Below, one piece after another: positions 28,201 through 39,600 of a DNA stretch of 64,000 nt. Numbering within the stretch: the first letter of the stretch is position 1; every line of letters begins with the position of its first letter. The stretch is taken from assembly GCA_025454875.1 (NCBI GenBank), contig JALONP010000008.1, forward strand, positions 128,000 through 191,999, in the 5' to 3' direction. The notes beneath the pieces are model-generated. The model saw nothing but the letters and a program-made list of their open reading frames with translations. It was not told where the DNA came from and searched no databases. The position numbers and the translations under genes were made by a program. The DNA comes from Bacteroidia bacterium (GTDB taxonomy: Bacteria; Bacteroidota; Bacteroidia; UKL13-3).

Positions 28201-31200
28201 AACGCAAGTGGGTTTGAAATTCACAATAACTATATTGGTGGCAACAATGCAAGTGGTACTGGGTTCTACACCATGACAGGTGCTGCTACTTATTTATTTA
28301 ATGGCATGGACTTGTCAATGGGATTAGGTACTCCTACATCTGTGCAAGGCAATACCGTTACACAAATAGACATGACCACTGCAAGTACCTCGTTGGTTGC
28401 ATTTGTTGGAATCAACTTTGCAAATGGAAACATCAATTGCGGAACTACCTCCCCTAATATCATTGGTTCAACTACAACCAATGGTGCCATTAACTTTACC
28501 ACTACAGCTGCCTTAGGCGGTGTAACGGGTATCAGAGCAAATGCAGGTTTAACTTATATTATCCGCAACAATATCATTTCGGGTATCAACCTTAATGCTT
28601 CAACAGCATCTATTCAGACTCAATTTGCAGGTATAAACGTATTAGGATCAACTCGATTTGCAAATGTTGACTCGAATACTATTGGAAGCAACACCTTAAC
28701 CAACAGCATCAATATTGTTTCTACTAGTGCATCATCAACCGGTGCTTCTACCATGTCGGGTATATTGATGAATATATCAACTGGCAACGTTGCAAACAAC
28801 TATACCGTAAACAACAATACGATTGCCAATATCAACACAAATTATGCAGCTACCGGAACGCAAGGAACAAGTTTAAGAGGTATCTTTATCAATACTTCAG
28901 TTGCGGGTTCATATGCTGTGAACAACAACCTTATCTATAACTTATCTTCTGCAACACAAACAACTGCTGGTGGATCAACTGGGGCAATTGTTGGTTTATG
29001 TATTTCAAATACTGCAGGTATCATTACGAGTGCTTCAAATAATACCATTTACGGTTTAACCTTAACAGGTTCTTCAACATCTGCAGCTGTAAATGCAGCA
29101 GGTATTTTCTTTTCGACACCTACCGCTGACGAGCATCTGTTATCAAGAAACTTGGTTCACAGTATTTCATTAACAACTCCTAACCGCAATGCTATTATTT
29201 CGGGTATTGATGTTGCCGCGGGTACAACACGTATCATTAACAATATGATTCGTTTAGGAATAGACCAAACAGGAGCAAGTATTACTGCAGCAGTTACTTT
29301 TAGGGGAATAACCAAAAACAGTAACAACAGCTCTATTTACTTCAACTCAGTGTATATTGGTGGTACCGGTGTAGACACCAATTTGGTGCGTACTTTTGCT
29401 TTCCAACGTTCAGGCACAGGAGTAGATGATGTTCGAAACAACTTGTTCATTAACCAACGTGCAAATGCCACAACAGGTGCAGCGCATGTAGCGGTAAACT
29501 TACTTAACAATACAACTTTAACCATGAACAACAATATGCTTCGTGGTGATAGTATTGGAATCTTTAATGGTGTATTGCAATTTAGTTTATCTAATTGGAA
29601 AAGCGCTTCTGGTGTAGATGCCAATTCAATAGCATCATTGCCAGGGTTCGTTAACCCAACAGGTACTACTGCAACACTTAACTTGCGCATTGATACTTCA
29701 ATCGCTACAGCATTAGAAGCCTATGGATCAGCAGTAACTGGAACTGGAGTGGATATTGATTTTGACGGGCAAACACGTTCGGCTTTAACCCCTGTTGACT
29801 TAGGAGCTGACGCTGGTAACTTTATTCCAAGTGATATTGCAGGTCCTGTAATTAGTTATACTGCGCTCGTAAATACAATTTCAACTGCCGACCGTACCAT
29901 TACTGCAACCATTTCAGATGCAACAGGTGTGTACATTTCAGGAGCACTGCAACCGCGCATCTATTTTAAAAAGTTTGCAGCCGGTTCATGGAATTCAGCA
30001 GCAGGTACCTTAACTTCAGGAACCAACACGAATGGTACATGGACATTCACAATTAGTGCAACCACGCTTGGTGGATTAATTGCTGATGATTCGGTTTATT
30101 ATTTTGTGATTGCCCAAGACTCTACTGGATTCAACAATATTGGATCATTACCTGGTGGTGCAGAAGGTACAGATGTAAATACGGTAACGTTATTCCCGAA
30201 TCCATTTACCTACAAAGTACTTCCTATTTTAAGTGGAAACTTTAATGTTGGGGTAGGCCAACCATTTACCACCTTAACCGGAACAAATGGGATGTTCAGT
30301 TACTTAAATGCTGCTGTAATTGGAGGTAATGTAACTGTTACCATTACGAGTGATATTGAGGAGCCTGGAACAAACGCACTCAATCCAATGGTTGAGACAG
30401 GGGCAGGAAACTACACGGTAACAATTGTGCCAGATAGCGCAGTTGTAAGAAGCATTACAGGTTCAATTGCAACAGCCAATTCAGCGGTAATTAGAATAAA
30501 TGGCGCAGACCGCGTTAATATTGATGGAAGCCATGGAGGATCAGGCCGTTATTTGCGTTTTATGAACAGAACAAATGGTGCTGCAACAATTAACTATTTA
30601 AACGATGCTGACTTTAATACCTTAGCCAATTGTATTATTGAAGGGGTTAACAATACCGTGGGCACCGTAAACTTTTTCACCGCTGCCGTTGGTGGTACAG
30701 GTAACGACTCTAATACGGTAATCAATTGTTTGTTTAGAGATACGTTAGGCTCTGCAATGACAGTAGCTTCAGGACTCAACAAACCAAATACAGGTATCTT
30801 CTCTCAGGGTACTGCAGGCGCTCCAAACGATAATATCTCGGTAATTGGGTGTGAGTTTGACAACTTCAGGTTTAATATTATAAACCTGGCTCCTGTAGGT
30901 AGTGGAGATTTTTGGACCATGTATGATAATAAAATTTACCACTCAAATGATAGCAACTTCCAAAACATTACTTGGTTCCAAATACAAGGCGGAGGAGGTC
31001 ATTTGATTCGCAAAAACAGCATTGGTGGTGCATCGGCAAATAGAAGCGGTACACCTCAAACTTTAAGAGGTACAGGCCAACAAAACCTAATCTTCCTCAA
31101 CTCAACATCTACCATTCCTTCTACCATTGATAGCAATATCATTGGAAACGTAATCACGACATCAACCATTTCTGCATTTTATGGCATACGTACAAGCGGT

Positions 31201-33300
31201 CCTTGTACCATCAATGCCAATACCATTGGTGGAGTTACCAACCCATGGGATACGTTAAGGTTAGCGAACGTATGTTATGGAATTTTAAGTGGAGCCAATG
31301 GTGTAATCATCACAAACAACACCGTTGCAAATATTACTGGAACCAGTGCTTCAGCTGCAGTAGGTGGTATCTGGGGGAGCTCAGGTTCTTACACCATTCG
31401 CAACAATACTGTTCGTGATATTTCATCACCATTCAATGGTACGTTCACATTAGCATCGGGTCCTATTGGTATTTATGCTTTGCCTGCCGCAGGTGAACAA
31501 GATACCATTGATGCCAATACGGTATACAATATCAGCGCAACAGGAGCAGGTTTATTTGCCAAAGGCATTCAATTCGGAACATCAGCAAGCAATGTATTAT
31601 ATTGCACACGTAACCGCGTGTATAATATTACTGCACCAACCAATCCAAATGCTGCTGTTGCGGGTATTATGTATACCTTAAGTGGTAACAATACCATTGC
31701 GCATAACCAAATTAGCTTGGGAATGAATACAAATGAACGTGTGTTTGGAATATTTAACAATGGTACCACTCCCGGAGTATTAAGTGTATTCCATAATACC
31801 ATTAACATAACGGGTGTTGGAGACACCACAAGTTTTGGCGTGTACAATGCAAACACAGGATCTGTTACTGCAACCAATAACTTAATCTACAATAACCGCT
31901 CTGATACTACCTTGGTTCCTGACCCTCAATTCGCAATTGGGGCTGCAACGGTTACGCCAACTTCAGCTAATTTAAACTACAACTTGTTTGCGGTAAATGA
32001 TACTGCAGCAATTGCCCAATTAGGTGTGGCAAGCCAAGGATGGTCGGCAATTGGCTCATTGTTTACCACCATTTACAATACCAATTGGGCAGAACGTACA
32101 TCTGTTGTTTTACCAAATCAATTGTTTACAGACGCTTCGGTTGCAAACTTATCGCCTATTGTATCAGACCCTGCTTCATGGTACCTCAATGGTAAAGCAG
32201 AACGTATTGTTGGATTTAACAATGGAGATTTTACTGCTATTAGAGGAGTGCGCTCTTCAACCATTGCTGGTGGTGCAGTTGATATTGGATCAGTTGAGTT
32301 TACACCTACTGCTACACCTCCTTCTGCTAGCCAAATCGGAACCATTGCTGCTGGAGATAGCACTTCGTACTTTGTAGCTTCGCGTTTGGTTGCAAAGGTT
32401 AAATGGGGATTGTTAGGAACATTGCCTTCTGCGCTTGATGTAAAATATTACTCAGGAACAAACCCTCCAAATACGTTTGTGGGAGCCACCTTTATGAATG
32501 CATATTGGGATATTCAACCTACTGGAGGAAGTGCGTATGACTACAACCTTACCTTAATGCAAGATTCAGCAGTATTGGGTACCGTTGGTTCTTTAAACAA
32601 CCTGTCAATTGCCCGTTACGAAGGTTTTGCGTCTAATTGGTCAAGACCTGCAACAGTAGTAAATAACGTAACCGGCTTTATGACAGCAGATGCGGCAAAT
32701 ACAATGGGAATATTTACCGGAACCGATACAACAAACAATCCGTTACCTGTTGTATTAACCAGATTCACTGCAACTGCACAACAACAAGATGTGGTGCTCA
32801 ATTGGAATACTGCATCTGAATTAAACAACCAAGGTTTTGATGTAGAACGTTCAGCCGATGGGCAGCGTTTTGAAGCCATCCAATTTGTAAAAGGAAATGG
32901 CAACAGCAATATACCTAAAGCTTACCAAACCATCGACCGCAATGCATTTGCTACACAAACTGTTTGGTTCTACCGTTTACGTCAAGTAGACATGGATGGA
33001 CGCTTCTCGTATTCAAACAAAGTGCGCGTAAGCAAAAACAACCAACAAGCCCAGTTAACGGTATATCCTAATCCTTTTGAAACCGTATTCACCATTTCTG
33101 TTGAAGCCAGCAATAATGATATTGCCTTAATTGAATTGGTAGATGTACAAGGCAAAGTAGTAAGCACATGGAACAAGCGACTTACACAAGGCATTAACCA
33201 AGTGGAATTGGAAACAGAATCGACACTTCCAAGCGGATTGTATATTGCACGGATTGTGGTTAACGGATTAAGCCAACAAGTGAAAATAAGCAAGCAATAA
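25222..33300 (+). CDS. Giant protein B, 3' part: beta-helix blocks and T9SS tail
   Basis: Continuation of giant protein B; the genuine coding part begins near 25246, and the ATG at 25222 lies in the overlap with the 5' frame, so its first residues are out-of-frame sequence. Order in this part (residues from 25222): end of beta-helix block 1 (to about 565), then a domain resembling the BNR-associated N-terminal domain (about 573-720, VAIGTNDARILRISVNTAL and SYFWLAYDIS), beta-helix block 2 (724-1535), connector PVISYTALVN to YYFVIAQD (1538-1660), beta-helix block 3 (1666-2350), an FN3-like domain with ELNNQGFDVERSADGQRFE, and a T9SS type A tail from YPNPFE (about 2613). Close paralogue of A: the C-terminal domains match almost word for word. 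Probably a surface adhesin; no catalytic motif recognised. Confidence 0.82.
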   Translation: MVLVILVLGTVDISYNTITGCSYPTATSGVFYGIWHNAATPQFTRISGNTISNDTTNATSGTYACIYTTGATLSGSVQIDSNVIDGIRSNSTSSMTWYGIWGTPAANGSTVSIRNNTFQNITFGNTISGTTGLIQWTGSLTAGTLNITGNNFNNLTLNTTGTTCLIWHNNATQNVNVTGNFITTQFTRSGSSGTFYCTYNFGSPSTGSALVANNNFQNITLAGSSTGYGIFHGTLVAQFLGIRNNIINNFSGGTGTTWGIFFNYGAAGSYADSNTVSNITGGGIVYGIQQGTNSTLSYRFNNNLIHSLTGTGTGAVFGMHFNPAAAGVNQVFNNRIYNLNSTNASGVVTGIAIVAGTTYTLYNNLIADVKATISSGTNQVIGLSSAIATGTINAWNNTIHLNTSSTGTNFGSSAISINTGATFNALNNIFINNSTPAGTGRTVAYRRSSTTLTTYGNTSNNNIWYAGDSTLSGRHIYNDGTNVDSLFSAYQTRVGTARDSLSATENITFLNTTGGANFLVPDSTITTAIEAGAVRIATVSQDANGRIRAGFNGYTGNSGIADIGAIEGNFTGLPARQMVFNNSNTAQNSSKVAIGTNDARILRISVNTALGLNALEATSFKLSTSGSTSATDIVAAKIYYTYADSTFTNPVLVGTTATPAGTFYVNGSIRVATGTSYFWLAYDISPSAVPGNVVDATLDSIVIGGINQAPIDGNPAGSRLIQGPLNGLYTVGASQTYPTIASALTELALLGVNAPVIFSLTDTVYSTTYGETFPLVLTNAPGMSATNTVSIVPTIANIARIEANSAVAVIDINNAANFIIDGSQGGAGNFVLGNNLSIVNTNTTAPAIRFINEASNNIVRYCEIRSNNSTATGAAGAGVVNFGTTTGANGNDNNLIRGCYIHEVTGGLPVIGVSSLGTLSPISAQNDNNTIDSCHIYNYGSASIASAGIYIGLNNNTWKINANRFYQTTPLSITTAGITHRALWVTPNTSSLTNASGFEIHNNYIGGNNASGTGFYTMTGAATYLFNGMDLSMGLGTPTSVQGNTVTQIDMTTASTSLVAFVGINFANGNINCGTTSPNIIGSTTTNGAINFTTTAALGGVTGIRANAGLTYIIRNNIISGINLNASTASIQTQFAGINVLGSTRFANVDSNTIGSNTLTNSINIVSTSASSTGASTMSGILMNISTGNVANNYTVNNNTIANINTNYAATGTQGTSLRGIFINTSVAGSYAVNNNLIYNLSSATQTTAGGSTGAIVGLCISNTAGIITSASNNTIYGLTLTGSSTSAAVNAAGIFFSTPTADEHLLSRNLVHSISLTTPNRNAIISGIDVAAGTTRIINNMIRLGIDQTGASITAAVTFRGITKNSNNSSIYFNSVYIGGTGVDTNLVRTFAFQRSGTGVDDVRNNLFINQRANATTGAAHVAVNLLNNTTLTMNNNMLRGDSIGIFNGVLQFSLSNWKSASGVDANSIASLPGFVNPTGTTATLNLRIDTSIATALEAYGSAVTGTGVDIDFDGQTRSALTPVDLGADAGNFIPSDIAGPVISYTALVNTISTADRTITATISDATGVYISGALQPRIYFKKFAAGSWNSAAGTLTSGTNTNGTWTFTISATTLGGLIADDSVYYFVIAQDSTGFNNIGSLPGGAEGTDVNTVTLFPNPFTYKVLPILSGNFNVGVGQPFTTLTGTNGMFSYLNAAVIGGNVTVTITSDIEEPGTNALNPMVETGAGNYTVTIVPDSAVVRSITGSIATANSAVIRINGADRVNIDGSHGGSGRYLRFMNRTNGAATINYLNDADFNTLANCIIEGVNNTVGTVNFFTAAVGGTGNDSNTVINCLFRDTLGSAMTVASGLNKPNTGIFSQGTAGAPNDNISVIGCEFDNFRFNIINLAPVGSGDFWTMYDNKIYHSNDSNFQNITWFQIQGGGGHLIRKNSIGGASANRSGTPQTLRGTGQQNLIFLNSTSTIPSTIDSNIIGNVITTSTISAFYGIRTSGPCTINANTIGGVTNPWDTLRLANVCYGILSGANGVIITNNTVANITGTSASAAVGGIWGSSGSYTIRNNTVRDISSPFNGTFTLASGPIGIYALPAAGEQDTIDANTVYNISATGAGLFAKGIQFGTSASNVLYCTRNRVYNITAPTNPNAAVAGIMYTLSGNNTIAHNQISLGMNTNERVFGIFNNGTTPGVLSVFHNTINITGVGDTTSFGVYNANTGSVTATNNLIYNNRSDTTLVPDPQFAIGAATVTPTSANLNYNLFAVNDTAAIAQLGVASQGWSAIGSLFTTIYNTNWAERTSVVLPNQLFTDASVANLSPIVSDPASWYLNGKAERIVGFNNGDFTAIRGVRSSTIAGGAVDIGSVEFTPTATPPSASQIGTIAAGDSTSYFVASRLVAKVKWGLLGTLPSALDVKYYSGTNPPNTFVGATFMNAYWDIQPTGGSAYDYNLTLMQDSAVLGTVGSLNNLSIARYEGFASNWSRPATVVNNVTGFMTADAANTMGIFTGTDTTNNPLPVVLTRFTATAQQQDVVLNWNTASELNNQGFDVERSADGQRFEAIQFVKGNGNSNIPKAYQTIDRNAFATQTVWFYRLRQVDMDGRFSYSNKVRVSKNNQQAQLTVYPNPFETVFTISVEASNNDIALIELVDVQGKVVSTWNKRLTQGINQVELETESTLPSGLYIARIVVNGLSQQVKISKQ

Positions 33301-33323
33301 GGGTACGTATTTCACCCTACTTT

Positions 33324-33361
33324 AAAGCGGCTTCAAACTTAGGTTTGAAGCCGCTTTTTTT
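33324..33361 (+). terminator. Rho-independent terminator after giant protein B
   Basis: A 13-pair perfect stem, AGCGGCTTCAAAC (33326-33338) with GTTTGAAGCCGCT (33343-33355), a TTAG loop and seven Ts at 33355-33361. It starts 25 bases after the stop codon. Confidence 0.9.
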
Positions 33362-33605
33362 CATGTACATTAATTATTATATGAAGCTAATTATCAGCGC
33401 AATTAAGCCCCTCGTAAAAAAAATTACAGTGCATGGGTTGTATATACAAAAATTTACATAATTTAGATTTTCTAAATCTTACTAAAATCTTAATAAAAAT
33501 ATGAATAAAACAACTACTTTGTTAAGGCGATGTTATCGCAACCAAATACCTGTAACCCCTTATGCATGTAGTATTCACAAAAACATAACAAACAATTAAA
33601 CACAT
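33362..33605 (+). promoter_or_regulatory. AT-rich leader and candidate promoter of giant protein C
   Basis: About 245 bases without a gene, strongly AT-rich. The best promoter candidate is TTG at 33438-33440, an 18-base spacer, then TAATTTAG (33459-33466), 7 of 8 to the Bacteroidota -7 box. This would leave a leader of about 130 bases before the ATG at 33606. A small hairpin AGATTT-TCT-AAATCT follows it immediately. No other structure or small gene was recognised. Confidence 0.4.
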
Positions 33606-36600
33606 ATGAGAAAACAACTACAAACAATCAAAAAACTCCTTGGCCGAGGTTTGGCTCTTGGGGTATTTGGGTTGGGATTAATTGCATTTGTCAATAACGA
33701 TGCATTAGCCCAAGGAATCACAGCTACAACCTATCCAATTTCTTACACTACAGGGGTGACTTTATTTACAGTTCCTGGAGTAAACACCCAACATGTTGGA
33801 AATAGTAATGACGACACACCCGGACCACTTACTTCTTTTGGATCTGGGTTTACATTTACTTACGGTGGGGTGCAGTACAGCCACCTCTCTGTTAGCCCAG
33901 ACGGTTTCTTTAGACTTGGAACAGCGGCTTCGGCTCAATTTACCAATGATTTGTCCTCGACTACCAATACACCAATCATTGCTCCTTATTGGGACGATGT
34001 GGCAACTGGTACAACAGGACAGGTGCGTGGATTTATTACAGGTACTGCACCAAACCGAATTTATGTAATAGATTGGTTTGTGACCATACCACGCAATATA
34101 ACTGGTGCTCCAAATGCGAACTTCCAATGCTGGCTTTATGAAAATGGTGGAAAAATTCAGTTTGTTTATGGTACAGGAATCATTTCTGCCGCTATGAGTT
34201 ACTCTGTTGGACATGCAATAACAACAGGCACTCCAACTCGTATCTCAACAGTAACCATTGATGGTACTTCATTTATTGCAAGTACAAATGCATATGTATC
34301 AGCTACCCCAAATAATGCTAATGCCGCAGCAATACCTAGTGGAAGTTCTATTACTTATACCCCTTCAACACCTTCTGCATCTCCTAACAATCTAACATTT
34401 TCTTCAATCACTGCGAATGGAATCACATTAAATTGGGGAGATAGCACTACTAATGAGTCTTTCTACGTGGTTCAAAGATCAACAGATGGTGGTATAAACT
34501 ATACTACCTTAGCGAATATTGCTGCCAACTCTACTACGTATAATGCAACAGGTTTGCTACCTGGCCAAACTTACACATTTAAGGTAATTGCAGCAACAGA
34601 GGGTAATTTTGATAGCTCAGTTGTGGGTTCTCAAGCTACATTGCCTCCTGTAGCGATAATCTCAACATCAATTGGTGGTAATTGGAAAGACCCAGCCACT
34701 TGGGTTGGAGGTATTGTTCCAACAGCAACTGACTCAGTAATTATTGCCGATGGAGCAACCGTAACAATTGATACAACAGCAGGAGCTTGTTATGCATTGG
34801 TTGTAGGCCAAGGTATTTCTGGTATTCTTGAATACCGTGCTGCTTCGGCTGCAACATTAAATGTGTCTCACTCTGTTTACATTAATACAGGGGCTATTTT
34901 TAACGCAGGTACGGGCACGCTCACAACGCATACGCTAACTATTGGTGGTACTGCCACCGCCCCTTCTCCAGGTAATTTAATTAACAATGGAACTTTAGAC
35001 TTTTTTGGAACAGCAGGAGCCAATATTACCTTTTTTGGTAGTTTGGACGGTTCAATTACGGGTGCCGGTACTTTTGATTTCAGACGCATTACGTTAAGCA
35101 AAGGAGCTGTTTTAATCAATAGACCAATGTTAACTTTTAATGCCGCATTTACGGTAGAAGATGGCACAACAGTGGGTGTTATTGCTACTCATACTGCAGG
35201 TATATTGCAAATAGCAGGTACATTTACCCAAAATAGCCCACTATACAATGCAGCTGCGCACACCATTCCATTAAATGGAGGTGTCTGGCTAAATAACCCA
35301 AACTTTACGGTAACTGCCCAAAATGGTAACATGACCAACAATGGTTTGTTGCGTATTACACAAGGTACTTATAATATAAGCACTGTTAATACAGCTGTGT
35401 TAAATTTTGGCGCTGGTGCACACTTATGGGTTGAGGGTGGAGTATTAAACCACTCGGCCCGCATCCTTACAGCGTCTGTTATCACATTCACACAAAGTGG
35501 AGGTATTATTAACGTGGCTACCGTTGGAAATTCTACATCGGGCTCAGCATCATTTGGTCTAACCTCTATAGCTACTGCAATTAACTGGACCGGAGGTAGG
35601 GTTGTATTAAACCAACGCAACACAGGTGCTACAATTGTGGATTACAATGTTGCTCCTCTTTCAGGATACAATGGAGGCACCTTGCAAGTAGGATCTTCTG
35701 CTACTGCCACCAATTTTGATTTCCGTATCAATGGCAATACGCCAAACCTCACAATTGATACTGTTACAAATAACAAATCTGCCCTATTACGCTTGCAAAC
35801 GAACGTTAGGGGTAAAGTATATATCCCAGTTGGCGCTACATTAAATTTGAATGGACAAAACTTATTGTTTTTGGCAGACTCATTTACCAATAATGGCTTT
35901 GTTGATGGTAGAACAGCAGCGAGTAATTTTGTATTCTTTGGCAATACAGCGCAATTTTACCAAGGACTTGGTGCCGATACCATTCAAGCAATTTCAAACC
36001 AAAATACAGCAGGTGGCGTATCCTTTTTGGATACGGTAGTAGCTTACAGAGTTAACTTCTTTAGTGTTACACCTATTAATAATAGTGGTAGAATTGTACT
36101 TGGAAACGGTATAGCTCAAGCTGTAACTGTACAAATTGGAGTGGCTAACTTCACTTCAACGGCAGGTATTTTTGACGTTGCTCCTACTTTTAATTTAGGG
36201 ACAGGTACCTACTCATTGATATACCAACAAGAAGGCGCATTAAGAACTACAGGGGTTGAAATTCCAGTTTCGCGTTCAATAACGAACCTAACAATTTCAG
36301 ATACCAATAATGTGACATTGGCTGGTGGAAATTTAACACTAACTGGCACCCTTGCTATGACTGCTGGTAGGCTAAATACCTCAGATACTACTCTGTTGAT
36401 TATTAACAACACGGCTGCTGCTGCTTCAAATATTGGTAGCGCGACAAGTTATGTAAATGGTCCAATGCAACGCAGAATTGCAGATTCGTTAACAACTGCT
36501 TCTACTTATTCATTCCCAATAGGAAGAGGTGCCGTATACGCGCCTATTGAATTAGTGAATCCAAAAACAAGTTTAAGTGGCGAAGTAGATGTATTGGTTC

Positions 36601-39600
36601 GTTATGTTGATTCAGCAACAACAGGTACTCCTGATGGTGTATTAATTAGCACACTTCCTAATCCGTACTATTGGCAAATTTCAATTCCGAATGGCGCTGC
36701 AAACCTTGACTCTGCTACCAGAGTGAGAGTTACACGCGCTGGCCTAACGGGTGTCAATCGTTTGGCTTACTCTTCAACAATTAATGGAATTTATGCTGGC
36801 CGCTCAGGTGGACCAGTAGTGAATGTTATCACTTCTGATACTATTGTTGGTGCTGCTGCAACAGAAGGTTTTTACACTGCTGGTGAAGTGATTATACCAA
36901 TCTCTGGTTCGTTTTTAGTTGGTGCTACCAAAACAGCACCTGATTACACGACAATAACTGCTTTCTTAGCGGATATCTCTGGTAAACAAGTTCAAGGAAA
37001 CATTACATTAAACCTAGACTCTGATTATGATCCCTCTTTAGAAACATTCCCGATTACGTTCAATGCATTTGCAACAAACAATGCTGCACACACCATTACC
37101 ATTAAACCAAATGCAGGTGTTCAAGAAGTAATCAGTGGTAACAATGCAAACGCAATCTTATTGTTTAACAATAATGCTCGCAATTGGATTGTTGATGGTT
37201 CAAACAATGGAACTTCAAGTCGCGATTTGATTATACGTAATGACAATACAGGTACAGCTGCAGTAGTAAGATATATTGGATCCGTTGCCAACCAAGGTGT
37301 TCAAAACAGTACTTTAAGAAACACCATCATCCGTGGCGGTTCCAACTTAAGCAGTATCGGTGTATTGGTTGGTGGAACTACTTTAAGTGTATTTTCGAAT
37401 GGTATTGGACATGATAATATTACAATACAAAACAACCAAGTATACAATACCAACCATGCAATCGCTGTAAGTGGAACAAGTGCTGCAGTTCGTGTGAAAA
37501 AAGTAAATATCCTACAAAACGCATTGGGTATCGATACAGCCTCTTTATCTAACAGACAAGTAAGCATTCATTTCACCCATGCAGATACTTGTTTGGTTGA
37601 AGGTAATACGATTTTCAATATGATTGGTAGTATCTCCTTTGGTACTATTACTGGTATCCACCTGAATACAAATACCTCAAATATTACCATTCGCAAAAAC
37701 ACTATTCGCAATATTGTTAACGAAAATACATCAGCTGGTGGTGCTGCCGGTATTTGGGTGAGCGCTGCTGTTGTTGGTGTAAATAACCAAATTGTAAACA
37801 ACTCAATCAGCCGGGTAAGAGGAACTAACTACAATTGGGGTAATCCTTACTCTCAATACACTCCACATGGTATTTTCATCCAGAGCGGTACCGACCTTAA
37901 AGTGTACTTTAACAGTGTACATTTATCAGGAGCATACACCTCAGGAACTGCCCAAACCAATAGCAGTGCGCTTACCATCGCAACTAGTACAATTTCCAAC
38001 TTAGATATTAGAAACAATACTTTCTCTAACTCATCTACAAGTACAGCTGCCGCAAGTAAGTTTTATGCAGTAACGCATTGGAGAAGCACCTCAGGACAAA
38101 ATATTAATAACAATAATTATTTTGTAAGTGGTACGCAAGGTGTTCTTGGATATGATTACAATCCAACAACTTTTACAGGTGTTGATAATACCACCTTGAG
38201 CCAAGTACAATCTACACTAGGTGCCAATGTGAACTCGGTAAATTCGGATCCACAATTTGTAAACGATTCTACCTTAATTATTGGATTGGGTACTTTAGCT
38301 GGATTGGGTACACCACTTGCTGGTATCACAACTGATATTTTAGACTCTACACGTAACAACCCTCCTTCTATTGGAGCTTACGAAAACGGAGTAGATTTAT
38401 CTGGTCCAACCATTACATATACCAATCTTACCAATACATTCCTGGTAACGAATAGGGTATTGACTGATTTTGCTACCATAACTGATTTTAATGGTGTAGA
38501 TACTACAGCTAATAAGCCAAGAATCTACTACAAAAAAACACTAGAGTCTAATGTGTTCGGATCATATCCAACTGACAACAACAGTACGTTCAATGGATGG
38601 AAATATGCAGAAGCAGCAGACAGTACTTCTCCATTCAGTTTCACTATTGACTACAGTTTGTTAACTTCTCCTCTCGTGGTTGGTGATTCAATTCAATACT
38701 TCGTGGTTGCACAAGACTTAAAAACTCCTACTTCAAATGTGGGTGCAACTCCTTCGGCTGGGTTTGGCGCTACATCGGTAAATACCATTACAAGTGCACC
38801 AACTACACCTAGAACATATGCAATTTCAGACCCTCCGCTGGCTGGTGCTTATCTTGTTGGTTCAGGCCAAGTAGCTCCTAATTTCCCAAGCATTACTGCT
38901 GCAGTGAGTGCATTAAACCTAAGAGGAATATCAGCAGGTGTTGAGTTCCAATTAACAGACTCTATCTATTCTTCTGGTTCAGAAACGTACCCAATTGTAA
39001 TCAATGAAGTAACTGGTGGTTCGGCTGGTAACCGTGTGATTATCCGTCCAACTTTACCTAATACACGCATTAGTGGTAATGCCGCTTCAATTTTTAGGTT
39101 AAATGGTACCGACTTTTTTACGATTGATGGTTCTATTACACCGGGTGGAAGTTCTAAAGACCTAACCATTATTGATAGCTTAACTGCAAGCACTGTGATT
39201 AACTTTGTAAGTTTAGGTGCAGGACAAGGTTGTCGTTTTGATAGCATTATCAATACACGCCTGTTCGGACCAACTTCAGGAACAGTTAGTTCTGTAATTC
39301 ATATTGGCGCTAGTGGTTTTGATGTTGCTGGTTTTGACAATAGCGATATCGTTATTCAAAACAACAATATTGCTTCTGGTTATAAAGGTATTACTTCATT
39401 TGGAAATGCTGCTGGCAAAACCAAACGCTTAACCATCAGTAACAATATCATTGGTAGCCCAACAAGTCGTATCACCTGGAGAGGTATTGAATTGCAACAA
39501 ACCGATTCAAGTTCAATCGATGGAAACCGTTTAGAGCATATTATATCAAGCAATACCAACATCAAAGTAATTTTCTTAAATACTGGTAGTTCTAATATTA

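Noticed and set aside
15136..33300. Many long antisense reading frames over the giant genes
   Set aside because: They are shadows of the Thr/Asn/Ser-rich repetitive codon pattern; they have no start context and their translations are low-complexity Val/Pro/Ile sequence.
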